In this document: positions 1 through 7,997 of the stretch, in pieces
Position numbering within the stretch: position 1 is the first letter of the stretch
How the letters are laid out: every line of letters starts with the position of its first letter
Source: an uncultured Clostridium sp.
Lineage (GTDB): Bacteria > Bacillota > Clostridia > Lachnospirales > Lachnospiraceae
NCBI GenBank assembly: GCA_945946715.1
Contig: CAMEWU010000041.1
Coordinates: 1-13,533 of the forward strand
Reading direction: 5' to 3'
DNA: 13,533 nucleotides
The notes under the pieces: generated by a model
Told to the model about the DNA's origin: nothing
Database searches by the model: none
What the model saw: only the letters and a program-made list of their open reading frames with translations
Program-made: the position numbers and the translations under genes

Positions 1-2
1 AA

Positions 3-95
3 GTGGATTACTTTGAAGAATTAGAGATTGCAGTAGGAAATATTGATGTAGACCGATGTGAAGAGATTATAAATAAATGGAAGATAGATTTATAG
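3..95 (+). CDS. C-terminal tail of an unknown gene, cut by the window edge
   Basis: An open frame runs from the window edge to TAG at 93-95. It encodes about 30 residues ending in CEEIINKWKIDL, an acidic, helix-forming tail. Only 18 bases separate its stop from the next ATG, and both frames are in the same phase, so the two genes are very likely co-transcribed. Similar acidic helical tails occur at the ends of clostridial hybrid sensor kinases and other signalling proteins, but this fragment is too short to assign to a family. Confidence 0.55.
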   Translation: MDYFEELEIAVGNIDVDRCEEIINKWKIDL

Positions 96-113
96 TGTGG
101 AAAGGAGAACATT

Positions 114-965
114 ATGGAAAGGAGCTATAATATTGGGGTTTTGTTCGCGGATCAATCCAATAATGGTTTGACTCACGACTATTTTGCCGGAATACTGGAC
201 AATTTTAAGAGAACCGTAGAGGCAAAGGGGTACACACTTTCTTTTTTGAATTGTTGCAAAGAAGGAGTGAATAGGAAAACTTACTTGGAGCAAGTAAAGT
301 ATAGGAATTATGATGGAATCGTGATTGCATGTATCGAATATGATGATGCTGAAGTCATAGAATTACTTCATAGTGGAATACCGATTGTTACAATTGATCA
401 GGAAATTGATAACATAACAGCAGTCAAATCTGACAATATACAAGGAATTAAGAAGCTGGTTCATTATCTGGGTGAAATGGGACACAGGAGAATTGCATAT
501 ATTACAGGAGATGACAATACTGTAACTTCGATTCGGCTTCAAAGCTTTTTAGAAGCCTGTGCAGAAATCGGAGTGGAGGTTCCGGAAGAATATATTCGCA
601 GGTCGGAATATAGAAATATGAAAAAAGCTACTTATCAGACAGAACAACTCTTAAAGCTCGAAAATCCTCCTTCTTGTATTCTCTATTCCGATGATTTTGC
701 TGCAATTGGTGGAATCAATGTGTTACGAGCACGAGGATTAGAGATTCCGGAAGATATATCCGTCACGGGATATGATGGAATTAATATTCTGTCACAGTAT
801 GAACCAAGACTCACTACGGTCCGTCAGAACACTGTAAAGATTGGTCAGGTTGCTGCTGAAAAGTTAATGGATTGTATAGAAAATCCACAGCAGGCAGTAA
901 AAGAGACAATCGTGATTGAGACAGAGCTGGAGAAGGGACGAACAGTCGGAAGAGTATTTTACTAA
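114..965 (+). CDS. LacI/GalR-type ligand-binding domain protein lacking the HTH head
   Basis: The 283-residue protein starts directly at the sugar-binding fold: YNIGVLFADQS at residues 5-15, then a run with NYDGIVIACIEYDD and GIPIVTIDQEID, and later GHRRIAYITGDD, ILYSDDFAAIGG and ISVTGYDG. All are landmarks of the type 1 periplasmic-binding fold of LacI/GalR regulators. A normal family member is about 330-340 residues and begins with a roughly 60-residue helix-turn-helix plus hinge. Here that part is absent, and an in-frame TAG at 93-95 rules out a longer upstream start. The start is supported by AAAGGAG at 101-107. No signal peptide is visible, so it should be cytoplasmic. It may be a sugar sensor acting through a partner, possibly the product of the gene just upstream, or a regulator that has lost DNA binding. 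The fold is secure and the role is not. Confidence 0.85.
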   Translation: MERSYNIGVLFADQSNNGLTHDYFAGILDNFKRTVEAKGYTLSFLNCCKEGVNRKTYLEQVKYRNYDGIVIACIEYDDAEVIELLHSGIPIVTIDQEIDNITAVKSDNIQGIKKLVHYLGEMGHRRIAYITGDDNTVTSIRLQSFLEACAEIGVEVPEEYIRRSEYRNMKKATYQTEQLLKLENPPSCILYSDDFAAIGGINVLRARGLEIPEDISVTGYDGINILSQYEPRLTTVRQNTVKIGQVAAEKLMDCIENPQQAVKETIVIETELEKGRTVGRVFY

Positions 966-1081
966 ATTTGAGGTAAAGCAAAAGATAGTACATTCTTAAA
1001 ATTTTTGTTTATCAATCAGAGATTTTTGATGTATTATCATGAGTAGGTACTATAGATAAAAGGGTTTTAGGAGATTAACCT

Positions 1082-2407
1082 ATGATAATATTACAATGGT
1101 GTAAAACACAGGTTATGTGTTTACTGCTTCTGATGTATATCGGGATTACATTTATCAGAGAAGGAAATAATCTGAACCGAATTACACAAAAATCAAATTG
1201 CAATCATATATTTGACTGGCTCTTTATTGTATCGGAAGTAGCAGTGCTATTTGATGGCATCACTGCCTGTACTGTCAATTATTTAGATGAGATTCCAAGG
1301 ATTGTGAATCTGTTGATGCATCTGGGTATGTTTGTATCATATGAAATCTATGTTGCTTTATTGTTTTGGTACTGGATATCTGTAACCATTGATATTCCAA
1401 AAAAGAAATGGATTAAGGCAGCCTGTCTCTTACCTAGTACTATTTCCATTCTTTTGACGATTTGTTTTCTGCCGGATGTAAAGTTTATAGAAGGAACATA
1501 TACCAATTATTCCATGGGTACAGCAGTATATGTATGCTTTATCAGCGTTGCAATCTACTGTATTCTTACGGTAGTAGTTATTATAGCAAGGCATAGATCC
1601 ATACCGGAAAAAAAGAAAAAGAGTATCGCTACTACTTTGGTATTTATCGTTATTATTTTGGCATTGCAGATAATTTTCCCGGAAGCATTGGTTTCCTGTA
1701 TAGCAGCCACGATGACAACAATCAGTATATATTTGAACATGGAAAATCCTGCAATTCATGGATTGGAACACTATCAAAATGAAATGGTAATGGGATTTGC
1801 AACTTTGGTAGAAAACAAAGATGATAGTACAGGTGGGCATATCAGACGTTCTTCTGCATATGCTGTTTTAATTGCCAAAGGGTTAAGAAAGGACAAGAGA
1901 TACAAGAATATAATAACCAAAGATTTTCTTAATAATCTGGTTCAATCTGCCCCAATGCACGATATTGGTAAAATCGGTATTCCGGATGCCATTTTACAGA
2001 AACCGGGAAAACTGACGGCTGAAGAATTTGATAAGATGAAAGAACATCCGGTTATTGGAGGAAAGATCATCAAAGATACATTTGGACACTTGTTTAATGG
2101 TGAATATGAGAATATGGCATATCAGGTTGCAATGTTTCATCATGAAAAGTGGAATGGGAAAGGGTATCCCCAAGGAATGTCAGGAACAGATATACCTCTT
2201 TGTGCCCGTATTATGGCGGTAGCTGATGTATTTGATGCTGTTTCTGCAAAACGTTGCTATCGGGATGCTATGCCGTTGGAAGATTGTTATGCTATCATTC
2301 AGAATGGACGGGGAGTCGATTTTGATCCGGATGTTGTAGATGCGTTTATGAAGAATAAGGAAAAGGTTGAAGAGATTTATTATAGTAAAATTGGAAAAAA
2401 GCAATAG
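1082..2407 (+). CDS. Seven-TM HD-GYP domain protein, probable cyclic-di-GMP phosphodiesterase
   Basis: The 441-residue protein has an N-terminal membrane half with about seven hydrophobic segments (roughly 8-26, 43-62, 75-100, 110-130, 145-170, 180-200, 203-221). A cytoplasmic HD-GYP domain follows from about residue 232. The metal-binding signature is complete in outline: GGHIRRSS near 253, H293-D294 in HDIGKIGIPD, KEHPVIGG near 326, H353-H354-E355, the GYP triplet at 361-363, and ADVFDA near 380. HD-GYP enzymes linearise cyclic-di-GMP to pGpG or GMP, so the protein probably lowers this second messenger in response to a signal sensed by the membrane half. The ligand is unknown. The ATG at 1082 has AGGAG at 1069-1073. 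A weak promoter candidate (TTGATG at 1026, TACTAT at 1048) precedes it. It lies 66 bases before the envelope genes and may share their transcript. Confidence 0.93.
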   Translation: MIILQWCKTQVMCLLLLMYIGITFIREGNNLNRITQKSNCNHIFDWLFIVSEVAVLFDGITACTVNYLDEIPRIVNLLMHLGMFVSYEIYVALLFWYWISVTIDIPKKKWIKAACLLPSTISILLTICFLPDVKFIEGTYTNYSMGTAVYVCFISVAIYCILTVVVIIARHRSIPEKKKKSIATTLVFIVIILALQIIFPEALVSCIAATMTTISIYLNMENPAIHGLEHYQNEMVMGFATLVENKDDSTGGHIRRSSAYAVLIAKGLRKDKRYKNIITKDFLNNLVQSAPMHDIGKIGIPDAILQKPGKLTAEEFDKMKEHPVIGGKIIKDTFGHLFNGEYENMAYQVAMFHHEKWNGKGYPQGMSGTDIPLCARIMAVADVFDAVSAKRCYRDAMPLEDCYAIIQNGRGVDFDPDVVDAFMKNKEKVEEIYYSKIGKKQ

Positions 2408-2473
2408 TGACAATGGGATGGATTATTGATAAAATAAGATATGTTTCAGAAATTGGAAAGAAGAGGATAAAAA

Positions 2474-3775
2474 TTGCAGATAATAAAGCATTGTTTTAAG
2501 TATATATTGACATTCTTTATTATTGTAATATTGCTTCTGTGCATGTTGGTATTATCTGCCATTATTCCCCGCTCCTCCATAAAAGAAAATGTATATGAAT
2601 CTGCAATCTATCTATGCGAGGGAGAGCTTTTTGGTGAAGTAGTAGAGGATGTGAATGGCAGTAAAATTGACCGGTATGCGGACTCCATACTTCTGGCAAT
2701 TGCCTATCAGTATGACAGTAAGCAGCCACTTACTTCTGTGATGTGGTCCTCCTACTATTATACAGAATATCAGAATGAAAATGAGAATCTCCTTGATGCA
2801 GTGACAAATGATTATGAAGCCAATCAGCAATATGTAAGGTATTGGCATGGTTCCAATGTGATTGTAAGACCTTTACTGACATTTTTAAACCTGAAACAGA
2901 TTTATGTTTTAAATGGAATTATTCTGGGTTTGCTTACCATATGTCTGTTAGTAATACTGATAAGACAAAAAGCCTATATACCGGCTATGGGTGTGCTGGC
3001 TGGATTGGTGGGGATTTCTTTCTGGTTTGTGCCATTTTCACTGGAATATTCATGGACATTTTTATTGATGCTTTTAGTGTCCATAATAGGTGTCCGATTT
3101 TCGTTGAAAAGTGAATTTACAAAGATTGGTATACTTTTTCTAATCAGCGGTATGGTGACGAATTTCTTGGATTTTCTTACCACAGAAACACTTACACTTA
3201 CGGTTCCGCTGTTACTGATTTTGTGGATACAGCTGAATCAGCACAGACATGAGAACAGACAGGCTACCATTGGAATTACAATAAAAGCCATAGTGGTCTG
3301 GGGAATCGGTTATGTAGGCATGTGGATGATGAAGTGGTTGATTGCTTCGATTGTCCTTTCTGAAAATGTGATGCCGTATGTGTCGGAACATATTGGAGAA
3401 AGACTGGGTGGAGATTTAGGAATCGGATTTTTGCAATACATATTCGGTGCGATTTGGAATAATATTAAGTGTCTGTTTCCATTTGAGTATGGTATGATAG
3501 GGGCACTGATAGGCAGTGTACTGGTTTTATTGGTTCTTTATATAGGCTATGTCTATCGTGGGAAAAAGATAGATAGAAAATGTGTTTTGTTATATGCATT
3601 GATAGGTTTGATTCCCTACATAAGATATGTAGTACTTCATAATCATTCGTATCTGCATTGTTTCTTTACCTATCGGGCACAGATGGCAACCATTCTTGCA
3701 ATTGTGCTGATTCTGGAGCAACTGACGGATAGGAGGTATCCGCTACATGCAAATAGAAGAAATTCAAAAGCTTGA
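2474..3775 (+). CDS. Polytopic membrane protein, GT-C glycosyltransferase-like
   Basis: The 433-residue protein has one N-terminal membrane helix (about 8-30), a roughly 110-residue outside loop, and then about nine further membrane helices (from about 142). This layout, a large first outer loop carrying acidic residues (DRYADSILLAIAYQYD) followed by many helices, fits GT-C enzymes that take sugars from polyprenyl-phosphate on the outer face of the membrane. The late motif HNHSYLHCFFTYR looks conserved in type, although I cannot name the exact family. The start is TTG at 2474 with AGAGG at 2462-2466; no nearer ATG fits. Its end overlaps the family 2 glycosyltransferase gene by 29 bases, which suggests coupled translation and a shared pathway. 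The membrane topology is clear, the enzymatic role is inferred, and a wall-polymer flippase or scaffold is the main alternative. Confidence 0.72.
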   Translation: MQIIKHCFKYILTFFIIVILLLCMLVLSAIIPRSSIKENVYESAIYLCEGELFGEVVEDVNGSKIDRYADSILLAIAYQYDSKQPLTSVMWSSYYYTEYQNENENLLDAVTNDYEANQQYVRYWHGSNVIVRPLLTFLNLKQIYVLNGIILGLLTICLLVILIRQKAYIPAMGVLAGLVGISFWFVPFSLEYSWTFLLMLLVSIIGVRFSLKSEFTKIGILFLISGMVTNFLDFLTTETLTLTVPLLLILWIQLNQHRHENRQATIGITIKAIVVWGIGYVGMWMMKWLIASIVLSENVMPYVSEHIGERLGGDLGIGFLQYIFGAIWNNIKCLFPFEYGMIGALIGSVLVLLVLYIGYVYRGKKIDRKCVLLYALIGLIPYIRYVVLHNHSYLHCFFTYRAQMATILAIVLILEQLTDRRYPLHANRRNSKA

Positions 3776-4442
3776 GTTATCGGTGATTATGCCATGTCTG
3801 AATGAGGAAAATACAGTAGGCTACTGCGTGGATGAGGCTATACAGTTCATGGAGAAGAATCATATAAGTGGAGAAGTTCTTGTAGTTGACAATGGTTCGG
3901 AGGATGCTTCGGCAATGGTTGCCCAAAATCATGGTGCAAGGGTAATCGAGGAGCAGAAAAGAGGGTATGGAAGAGCTGTTCGCACAGGTATTGCACATAG
4001 TGCGGGCAAGGTATTGATTATTGGAGATGCCGATACCACCTATGATTTTGGACATTTGGAAGAACTGTATCAACCGCTGGCAATGGGAAGTTGTGATATG
4101 ATAATCGGAAATCGTTATGCAGGAGGCATCGAAAAAGGTGCAATGCCATGGAGCCATAAATGGGGAGTCAAGTTCCTGTCCTATTGTGGAAGAAAACGAT
4201 TTCATATAGATGTGTATGATTTTCACTGTGGTCTGCGGGCAGTTTCGCGGCAGGCGGTGGAGACACTTACATTTCATACGGACGGCATGGAATTTGCTAC
4301 AGAGATGATAGCCGAGGCGACAAGGAAGAAACTGCGCATCAAGCAGATTCCGGTTCCATTGAGAAAATGTGAATATAAGCGTAAATCAAAATTAAGAACG
4401 ATAAGAGATGGCTTTCGCCATTTGATTTATATATTTATGTAG
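3747..4442 (+). CDS. Family 2 glycosyltransferase, polyprenyl-phosphate glycosyltransferase (DPM1/GtrB-like)
   Basis: The 231-residue GT-A enzyme carries LSVIMPCLNEE at 11-21, VLVVDNGSEDAS at 44-55, the nucleotide-sugar loop KRGYGRAVRTGI at 71-82, the DxD metal site as D94-A-D96 in GDADTTYDF, and FHCGLRAVSR further on. This set is typical of enzymes that move a sugar from a nucleotide donor to a polyprenyl phosphate on the inner face of the membrane. GtrB-like proteins often add two C-terminal membrane helices. This one stops after RDGFRHLIYIFM, so it is the short, peripherally bound form. The ATG at 3747 has AGGAGG at 3731-3736 inside the upstream gene. It probably supplies the lipid-linked sugar for the overlapping GT-C-like membrane protein. 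The family is secure and the sugar unknown. Confidence 0.9.
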   Translation: MQIEEIQKLELSVIMPCLNEENTVGYCVDEAIQFMEKNHISGEVLVVDNGSEDASAMVAQNHGARVIEEQKRGYGRAVRTGIAHSAGKVLIIGDADTTYDFGHLEELYQPLAMGSCDMIIGNRYAGGIEKGAMPWSHKWGVKFLSYCGRKRFHIDVYDFHCGLRAVSRQAVETLTFHTDGMEFATEMIAEATRKKLRIKQIPVPLRKCEYKRKSKLRTIRDGFRHLIYIFM

Positions 4443-4478
4443 AAATAAAAAGGATTTCTCGGGAAAAGGAGATACTAT

Positions 4479-6260
4479 ATGAATCAAGAGATTAAAAAAA
4501 GAAAAAAGAGATTCGCAGCATTATGTCTTGTGCTTATGTTTGTGCTGGTTCAGGGAGAACCGTCTGCTGTTCAAGCTGCTGACTATACAATTATACAGCA
4601 AAATGGTGTATATATGCTTGAAGATGTAGCAGACAGTCTTGTGCAGTCAGAGGATGTGATTTATTACAGTTCCTTAAGGTATAATGTTACTAATACAACC
4701 ATTTATTATCTTGACAGTGATGGTACAGAATTAGTAGAAGATTCTGTAACTCACAGCAATACGTCTATGGAGACGAAAAGCTTTATTGTGAAGTCGTATT
4801 CAGAAGTTTCGGGGACACAGATGCCGGAGGAACAGTTTAAGGCATGGGAATTAACAGTCATAGATGGTTCCGGTGGTTGCCCTTCTGCAATTAGTTTAAA
4901 AGCAGTTGCTTATACCCAATCAAGTATTACTTATGAACTAAATGGTGGAACCAATGCTTCTACAAACCCGGATACATACTATGAGGGAAAGGAAGCAGTT
5001 GTACTTGCAGACGCAACTAAGACCGGTTATACCTTTGATGGCTGGTATAGTGATAGTGATGCAAGCTTTACAACCAAGATCACATCTTTACCGATCACCC
5101 AGACCGGAGTTGTAAGCTTATATGCGAAGTTTACGCCGAACACATATGGTATTACCTATGAATTAGATGGTGGCAGTGTAACAGGGAATCCTTCAAGCTA
5201 TACCTATGGAGTTGGAGTAGAAAGTTTTGCAGATGCAAGCAAGACCGGCTACACCTTTGATGGCTGGTATAGTGATACAAGTTTTACAACACAGGTCACA
5301 GCCATACCGGTAACTCAGATGGGAGCTGTAAATCTGTATGCAAAGTTTACAATGATTATGAAGGATGGTACAGGAAGTGTAGCGGTTTCGGATGTGTATT
5401 ACGGAAAAGTGCCGGAGCCGGTGATTATATCGGCGACCAATGGAACCGATCATGTGACAATCGAATATAAGCAAAAGGATGCTTCTGATGATACATATAC
5501 GCCGGTGAAACCTACAAAGGTAGGAGAGTATACAGTAAGAGCAATCTTTGCAGAGACAGCAGGATATCGACAGGTAATGGCAACGGATGATTTTTCAATT
5601 CATTACTTAAATGCACCGGAATCACCATATAGTATTAGTGGTACAAAGGGTGAAAATAATTATTATACTTCTAAGGTAATGATTTTGCCGGCAGCAGGAT
5701 ATACCATTGCAGATTCACTGGATGGTACATATAAGGAAAAAATGGAATTAACAACATCTTCGGATGAATTCTATGTTTATCTGATGAATGTTAGCACAGG
5801 AGAAAAAACTGCAGGTATAAAAGTATCTGCGATGAACATAGATACTGTTGCACCTGTGATACAGAATCTACCTTCTGAAAAAATAATATATGGAGACCAG
5901 GCAGAAATCATCATAGAAGATGAGAATCTGAAACAGGTATTGGTCAATGGGGAGACGGTTACCATTAAGAATGGTAAGGCTGTATTGCAGTTAGATTCCA
6001 ATCAGGGTGAAGAACAATATGAAATTATTTGTGTAGATAATGCAGGAAATAAAAGCGAAACGAATTTGGTTGTTGCGGCTGAATGGATGAAGACAAAAGT
6101 GATTCCTTCCGGTGTAAAAGTAAAATTATATAAGAAGTATTCCTACACCCTTGGAAGCGGAACGTGGAAGATAACCGGAGATGACACGGTTTATGCAGGG
6201 GGTGCTACATTCTACGTGAACAGTGATGGTGAGTATACATTTACACCACAAGTTCAATAA
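4479..6260 (+). CDS. Secreted protein with two InlB-type (Listeria-Bacteroides) repeats and Ig-like domains
   Basis: The 593-residue protein begins with a Sec signal peptide: KKRKKR at 6-11, a hydrophobic core at 13-25, and a likely cut after VQA at residue 33. Two B-repeats of the Flg_new/InlB type follow at about 150-220 and 225-292, each with ITYEL(N/D)GG and KTGYTFDGWYSD ending in LYAKFT. Ig-like stretches lie at about 305-373 (ending in a VGEYTVRA strand) and about 465-535 (with a YEIICVDNAGNKSETN strand). A final module of about 50 residues with GSGTWKITGDDTVYAGG resembles C-terminal modules seen on large clostridial surface proteins. There is no LPxTG motif or C-terminal membrane helix, so wall attachment, if any, is non-covalent. 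The ATG at 4479 has AAGGAG at 4466-4471. It is the last gene before the terminator and may be carried or modified by the envelope machinery encoded just upstream; that link is inferred. Confidence 0.85.
   Translation: MNQEIKKRKKRFAALCLVLMFVLVQGEPSAVQAADYTIIQQNGVYMLEDVADSLVQSEDVIYYSSLRYNVTNTTIYYLDSDGTELVEDSVTHSNTSMETKSFIVKSYSEVSGTQMPEEQFKAWELTVIDGSGGCPSAISLKAVAYTQSSITYELNGGTNASTNPDTYYEGKEAVVLADATKTGYTFDGWYSDSDASFTTKITSLPITQTGVVSLYAKFTPNTYGITYELDGGSVTGNPSSYTYGVGVESFADASKTGYTFDGWYSDTSFTTQVTAIPVTQMGAVNLYAKFTMIMKDGTGSVAVSDVYYGKVPEPVIISATNGTDHVTIEYKQKDASDDTYTPVKPTKVGEYTVRAIFAETAGYRQVMATDDFSIHYLNAPESPYSISGTKGENNYYTSKVMILPAAGYTIADSLDGTYKEKMELTTSSDEFYVYLMNVSTGEKTAGIKVSAMNIDTVAPVIQNLPSEKIIYGDQAEIIIEDENLKQVLVNGETVTIKNGKAVLQLDSNQGEEQYEIICVDNAGNKSETNLVVAAEWMKTKVIPSGVKVKLYKKYSYTLGSGTWKITGDDTVYAGGATFYVNSDGEYTFTPQVQ
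5019..5277 (+). repeat. Near-identical 37-base coding repeats within the surface-protein gene
   Basis: Bases 5019-5055 and 5241-5277 match at 35 of 37 positions. They encode the same KTGYTFDGWYSD core of the two InlB-type repeats. Identity at third codon positions suggests recent duplication or gene conversion and makes this a site where repeat number could vary by recombination. Confidence 0.85.
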
Positions 6261-6270
6261 TAATGTGAAT

Positions 6271-6318
6271 TCTCCCTTGCTATTGTTCTTAGAGTCAATA
6301 GTAAGGGAGAGTTTTTTT
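6271..6318 (+). terminator. Strong intrinsic terminator ending the envelope gene run
   Basis: The left arm TCTCCCTTGCTATTG (6271-6285) pairs with CAATAGTAAGGGAGA (6296-6310) across 15 positions with one G-U pair. A 10-base loop lies between the arms and a run of seven T follows at 6312-6318. It starts 10 bases after the stop of the secreted-protein gene. Confidence 0.95.
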
Positions 6319-6381
6319 GTATATGAAAATTTACATGACTTTTACTATATCAGGATTGTGGATTTTACATAGAAACATTAA

Positions 6382-6549
6382 TTTATAAGAATATATAAAT
6401 TCAAAGTAAAAGATAAAAAGGATGATAATAATTATACCATTAGGTTTGATGATACAGATGTGCCAATGGATGCTGAAATTACGGATGATACACTGACGCT
6501 TACGATAAAAGACGGAGCAATGGTTCTTGTATTCAAGCTGGATGACTGA
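6382..6549 (+). pseudogene. C-terminal stub of a protein, start lost
   Basis: An open frame between a TAA at 6379-6381 and TGA at 6547-6549 encodes about 55 residues with an alternating strand pattern (NNYTIRFDDTDVPMDAEIT, then DDTLTLTIKDGAMVLVFKLDD). This kind of beta-rich ending is common in clostridial lipoproteins, though no family can be named. There is no ribosome site or plausible start at its beginning, and two stops lie just upstream in frame. It reads as the tail of a decayed gene. The rest of 6319-6892 holds a dyad at 6554-6598, a hairpin and promoter at 6777-6812, and no convincing coding sequence. Confidence 0.5.
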
Positions 6550-6553
6550 GAAG

Positions 6554-6598
6554 AAATATCAGGGTAAAAATCCGGTAGCCGGATTAACCCGGATATTT
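6554..6598. repeat. Two-tier 45-base dyad (stem within stem)
   Basis: The outer arms are AAATATC-A-GGGT (6554-6565) and ACCC-G-GATATTT (6587-6598), which pair at 11 of 12 positions. Inside them AATCCGG (6569-6575) pairs perfectly with CCGGATT (6579-6585) around a TAG loop. No T-run follows on either strand at the right distance, so it does not look like a terminator. It could be a small structured RNA, a palindromic repeat of the REP/MITE kind, or the end of a mobile element. Confidence 0.6.
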
Positions 6599-6776
6599 CG
6601 GACAAAAGGGAATCGACGTGATTTTATGTCACTGTCACGTGGGAACACCGTATATTTCTTTGTTAGTAAAACAGGCGGTAATTCCTATCTTATAAATATT
6701 TGAGAGTGTTATTCTTTAGGTGAAAGTTCTAATAAAGGGTTCTATGTTTATGAAAAAAAATTTATGAATTTTGAAA

Positions 6777-6812
6777 AGATTGCCTAATTTGGGCAATCTC
6801 TTCTGGTATAAT
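6777..6812 (+). promoter_or_regulatory. Extended -10 promoter preceded by a hairpin
   Basis: TATAAT at 6807-6812 is preceded by TG at 6804-6805, giving an extended -10 element that can work without a good -35. A perfect 8-bp inverted repeat, AGATTGCC (6777-6784) with GGCAATCT (6792-6799), covers the -35 zone and could be an operator or a leftover terminator. Transcription would begin near 6819 and run into the lipoprotein gene. Confidence 0.6.
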
Positions 6813-6913
6813 GAGTTAAGAGATATTAAGGTGGATTTTCAGGAAATTTCGGGTGGAAATTATAGATAATCACAAAACAATATCGCGATTGAATGAAGGG
6901 GACGGTGATATTT

Positions 6914-7660
6914 ATGAAGAAGGAACATGAAAAGAAGATTTACTTACTTTTTTTAGTAATGATGCTCGTGCTTGTGGGATGCAAGAAGGAATCAGAGGAT
7001 GTTATAACGAATGATTCAGCAATCTCTTCGGAACAGGTAGCGGAGAGAGATGAAACGGAAAAAGATGGATTAGAAGATGCAAAAAAGACTGATTCAACTA
7101 TGGAAGCAGTTCAAGATAAAAAGAGTACAACAGAAGAAAACGATTCAACAAGAGAAACTCAAAGTCAGAATACGACAGAACAGAAAGCAGGGACGCAGGC
7201 TACTACAGAAGCGTCAAGACAGGAAAATACAACAACAAACACATCAGTGGCAGAAGCATCTTCGTCTCCTAACACGGAAGCAGTGACAGAGTCAGAATTC
7301 GTAGCATATGATCCACAAAATGTTGCACAGCTAGCCAATGCAAAGGTAAAGGCTGCCGGAAAGATATTGGTGCCTGAACATTTGGACGCACTATTAGCAG
7401 AAGGTACAATTACGCAAGAAGAATACAATGAGTATTATCCGTATGATGGTATGGAAAATAGTTACTACAGTGTGTTTGTTGAAACGAATCTCCTTGAAGC
7501 GTCAACAACCTCCGGTAGAAAACTGGGAAGCGAAGACGCAATCGCTACTTATATCGCCAATATGCTTGCACTGGAAAATGGTTCGTATGTATATGTAGAG
7601 TATAGTGGAATATATAATCTGAGCGGAACGGATTTCTATGAGTTTAGATGTTATAGGTGA
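6914..7660 (+). CDS. Lipoprotein with a Ser/Thr/Glu-rich linker
   Basis: From ATG at 6914 the protein has 248 residues. It starts with MKKEHEKK, a hydrophobic stretch at 9-21, and a lipobox L-V-G-C with the lipid-bearing cysteine at 23. An in-frame ATG at 6893 would add seven residues; 6914 is preferred because it gives a normal short signal n-region. AGGGG lies upstream of 6914 at rather long spacing. Residues about 24-130 are a low-complexity linker rich in S, T, E, Q and A that spans the wall. The globular end (about 135-248) includes PEHLDALLAEGTITQEEYNE and finishes with a beta-type SGTDFYEFRCYR. I do not recognise the family. The stop codon overlaps the next fragment, and the end may have been trimmed by the rearrangement that placed the flavodoxin-like tail there. 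Confidence 0.8.
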   Translation: MKKEHEKKIYLLFLVMMLVLVGCKKESEDVITNDSAISSEQVAERDETEKDGLEDAKKTDSTMEAVQDKKSTTEENDSTRETQSQNTTEQKAGTQATTEASRQENTTTNTSVAEASSSPNTEAVTESEFVAYDPQNVAQLANAKVKAAGKILVPEHLDALLAEGTITQEEYNEYYPYDGMENSYYSVFVETNLLEASTTSGRKLGSEDAIATYIANMLALENGSYVYVEYSGIYNLSGTDFYEFRCYR

Positions 7661-7884
7661 TGGAAAGGGATGCTTTGCCTAATGCCATGCTGATTGCATT
7701 TTTAGACAGATTGTATGCTGCCCATGGAGACAGCTTGATGTATAAACCTTGTGGATGCATGGTACATGGTAATACTCCGGATGAGGTGCGTGCAGATCAG
7801 GAAGGAATGGAAATTGCTTACAACTTAGGACGTAATATGGCATGGATGGTTCAAGCGTTGCATAGCATGCCGTATATCCGGTGA
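7657..7884 (+). pseudogene. C-terminal fragment of a flavodoxin/NAD(P)H-reductase-like protein
   Basis: The frame encodes about 75 residues: ALPNAMLIAFLDRLYAAHGD, then CGCMVHGNTPDEVRADQEGM, then NLGRNMAWMVQALHS. The last two motifs resemble the C-terminus of clostridial flavodoxin-family (FMN reductase-like) proteins. The FMN-binding N-terminal half is absent, and a TAG lies immediately before the GTG/ATG at 7657-7662. It overlaps the lipoprotein stop by four bases, which could look like translational coupling but more likely marks a deletion join. I am fairly sure it is a remnant and less sure of the exact family. Confidence 0.55.
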
Positions 7885-7997
7885 AGGGATAGGTTTCTGA
7901 TATTGGTATTGGGGATTATGATATTGTTCGGAGTTGAATCAGTTACGGGATTTTCTCTTGATCGGAGAGAATTCCGGAAAGAAGGATATGCATTGCA

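Noticed and set aside
970..982. AGGTAAAGCAAA shared with 12316-12327 as an attachment-site pair
   Set aside because: A 12-base match in AT-rich DNA is likely chance; one copy falls inside a small frame and neither borders an integrase site.
1430..1840. 136-codon minus-strand frame
   Set aside because: It lies opposite the HD-GYP gene, has Cys/Tyr/His-rich unnatural composition and no ribosome site.
3777..4277. 166-codon minus-strand frame
   Set aside because: It is antisense to the well-supported family 2 glycosyltransferase and shows no domain-like pattern.
6547..6705. Open stretch of about 52 codons over the dyad (with MSLSRGNTVYFFVSKTGGN)
   Set aside because: It has no start codon with a ribosome site, covers a strong palindrome and shows no recognisable fold.
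6777..6799. AGATTGCC/GGCAATCT hairpin as a terminator
   Set aside because: It is not followed by a T-run on the plus strand, and on the minus strand only four T follow with no gene to terminate; it is better seen as part of the promoter region.
7077..7286. Plus-strand frame rich in Gln, Arg and Lys inside the lipoprotein gene
   Set aside because: It is a frame shadow of the Ser/Thr/Glu linker; low-complexity DNA stays open in several frames.
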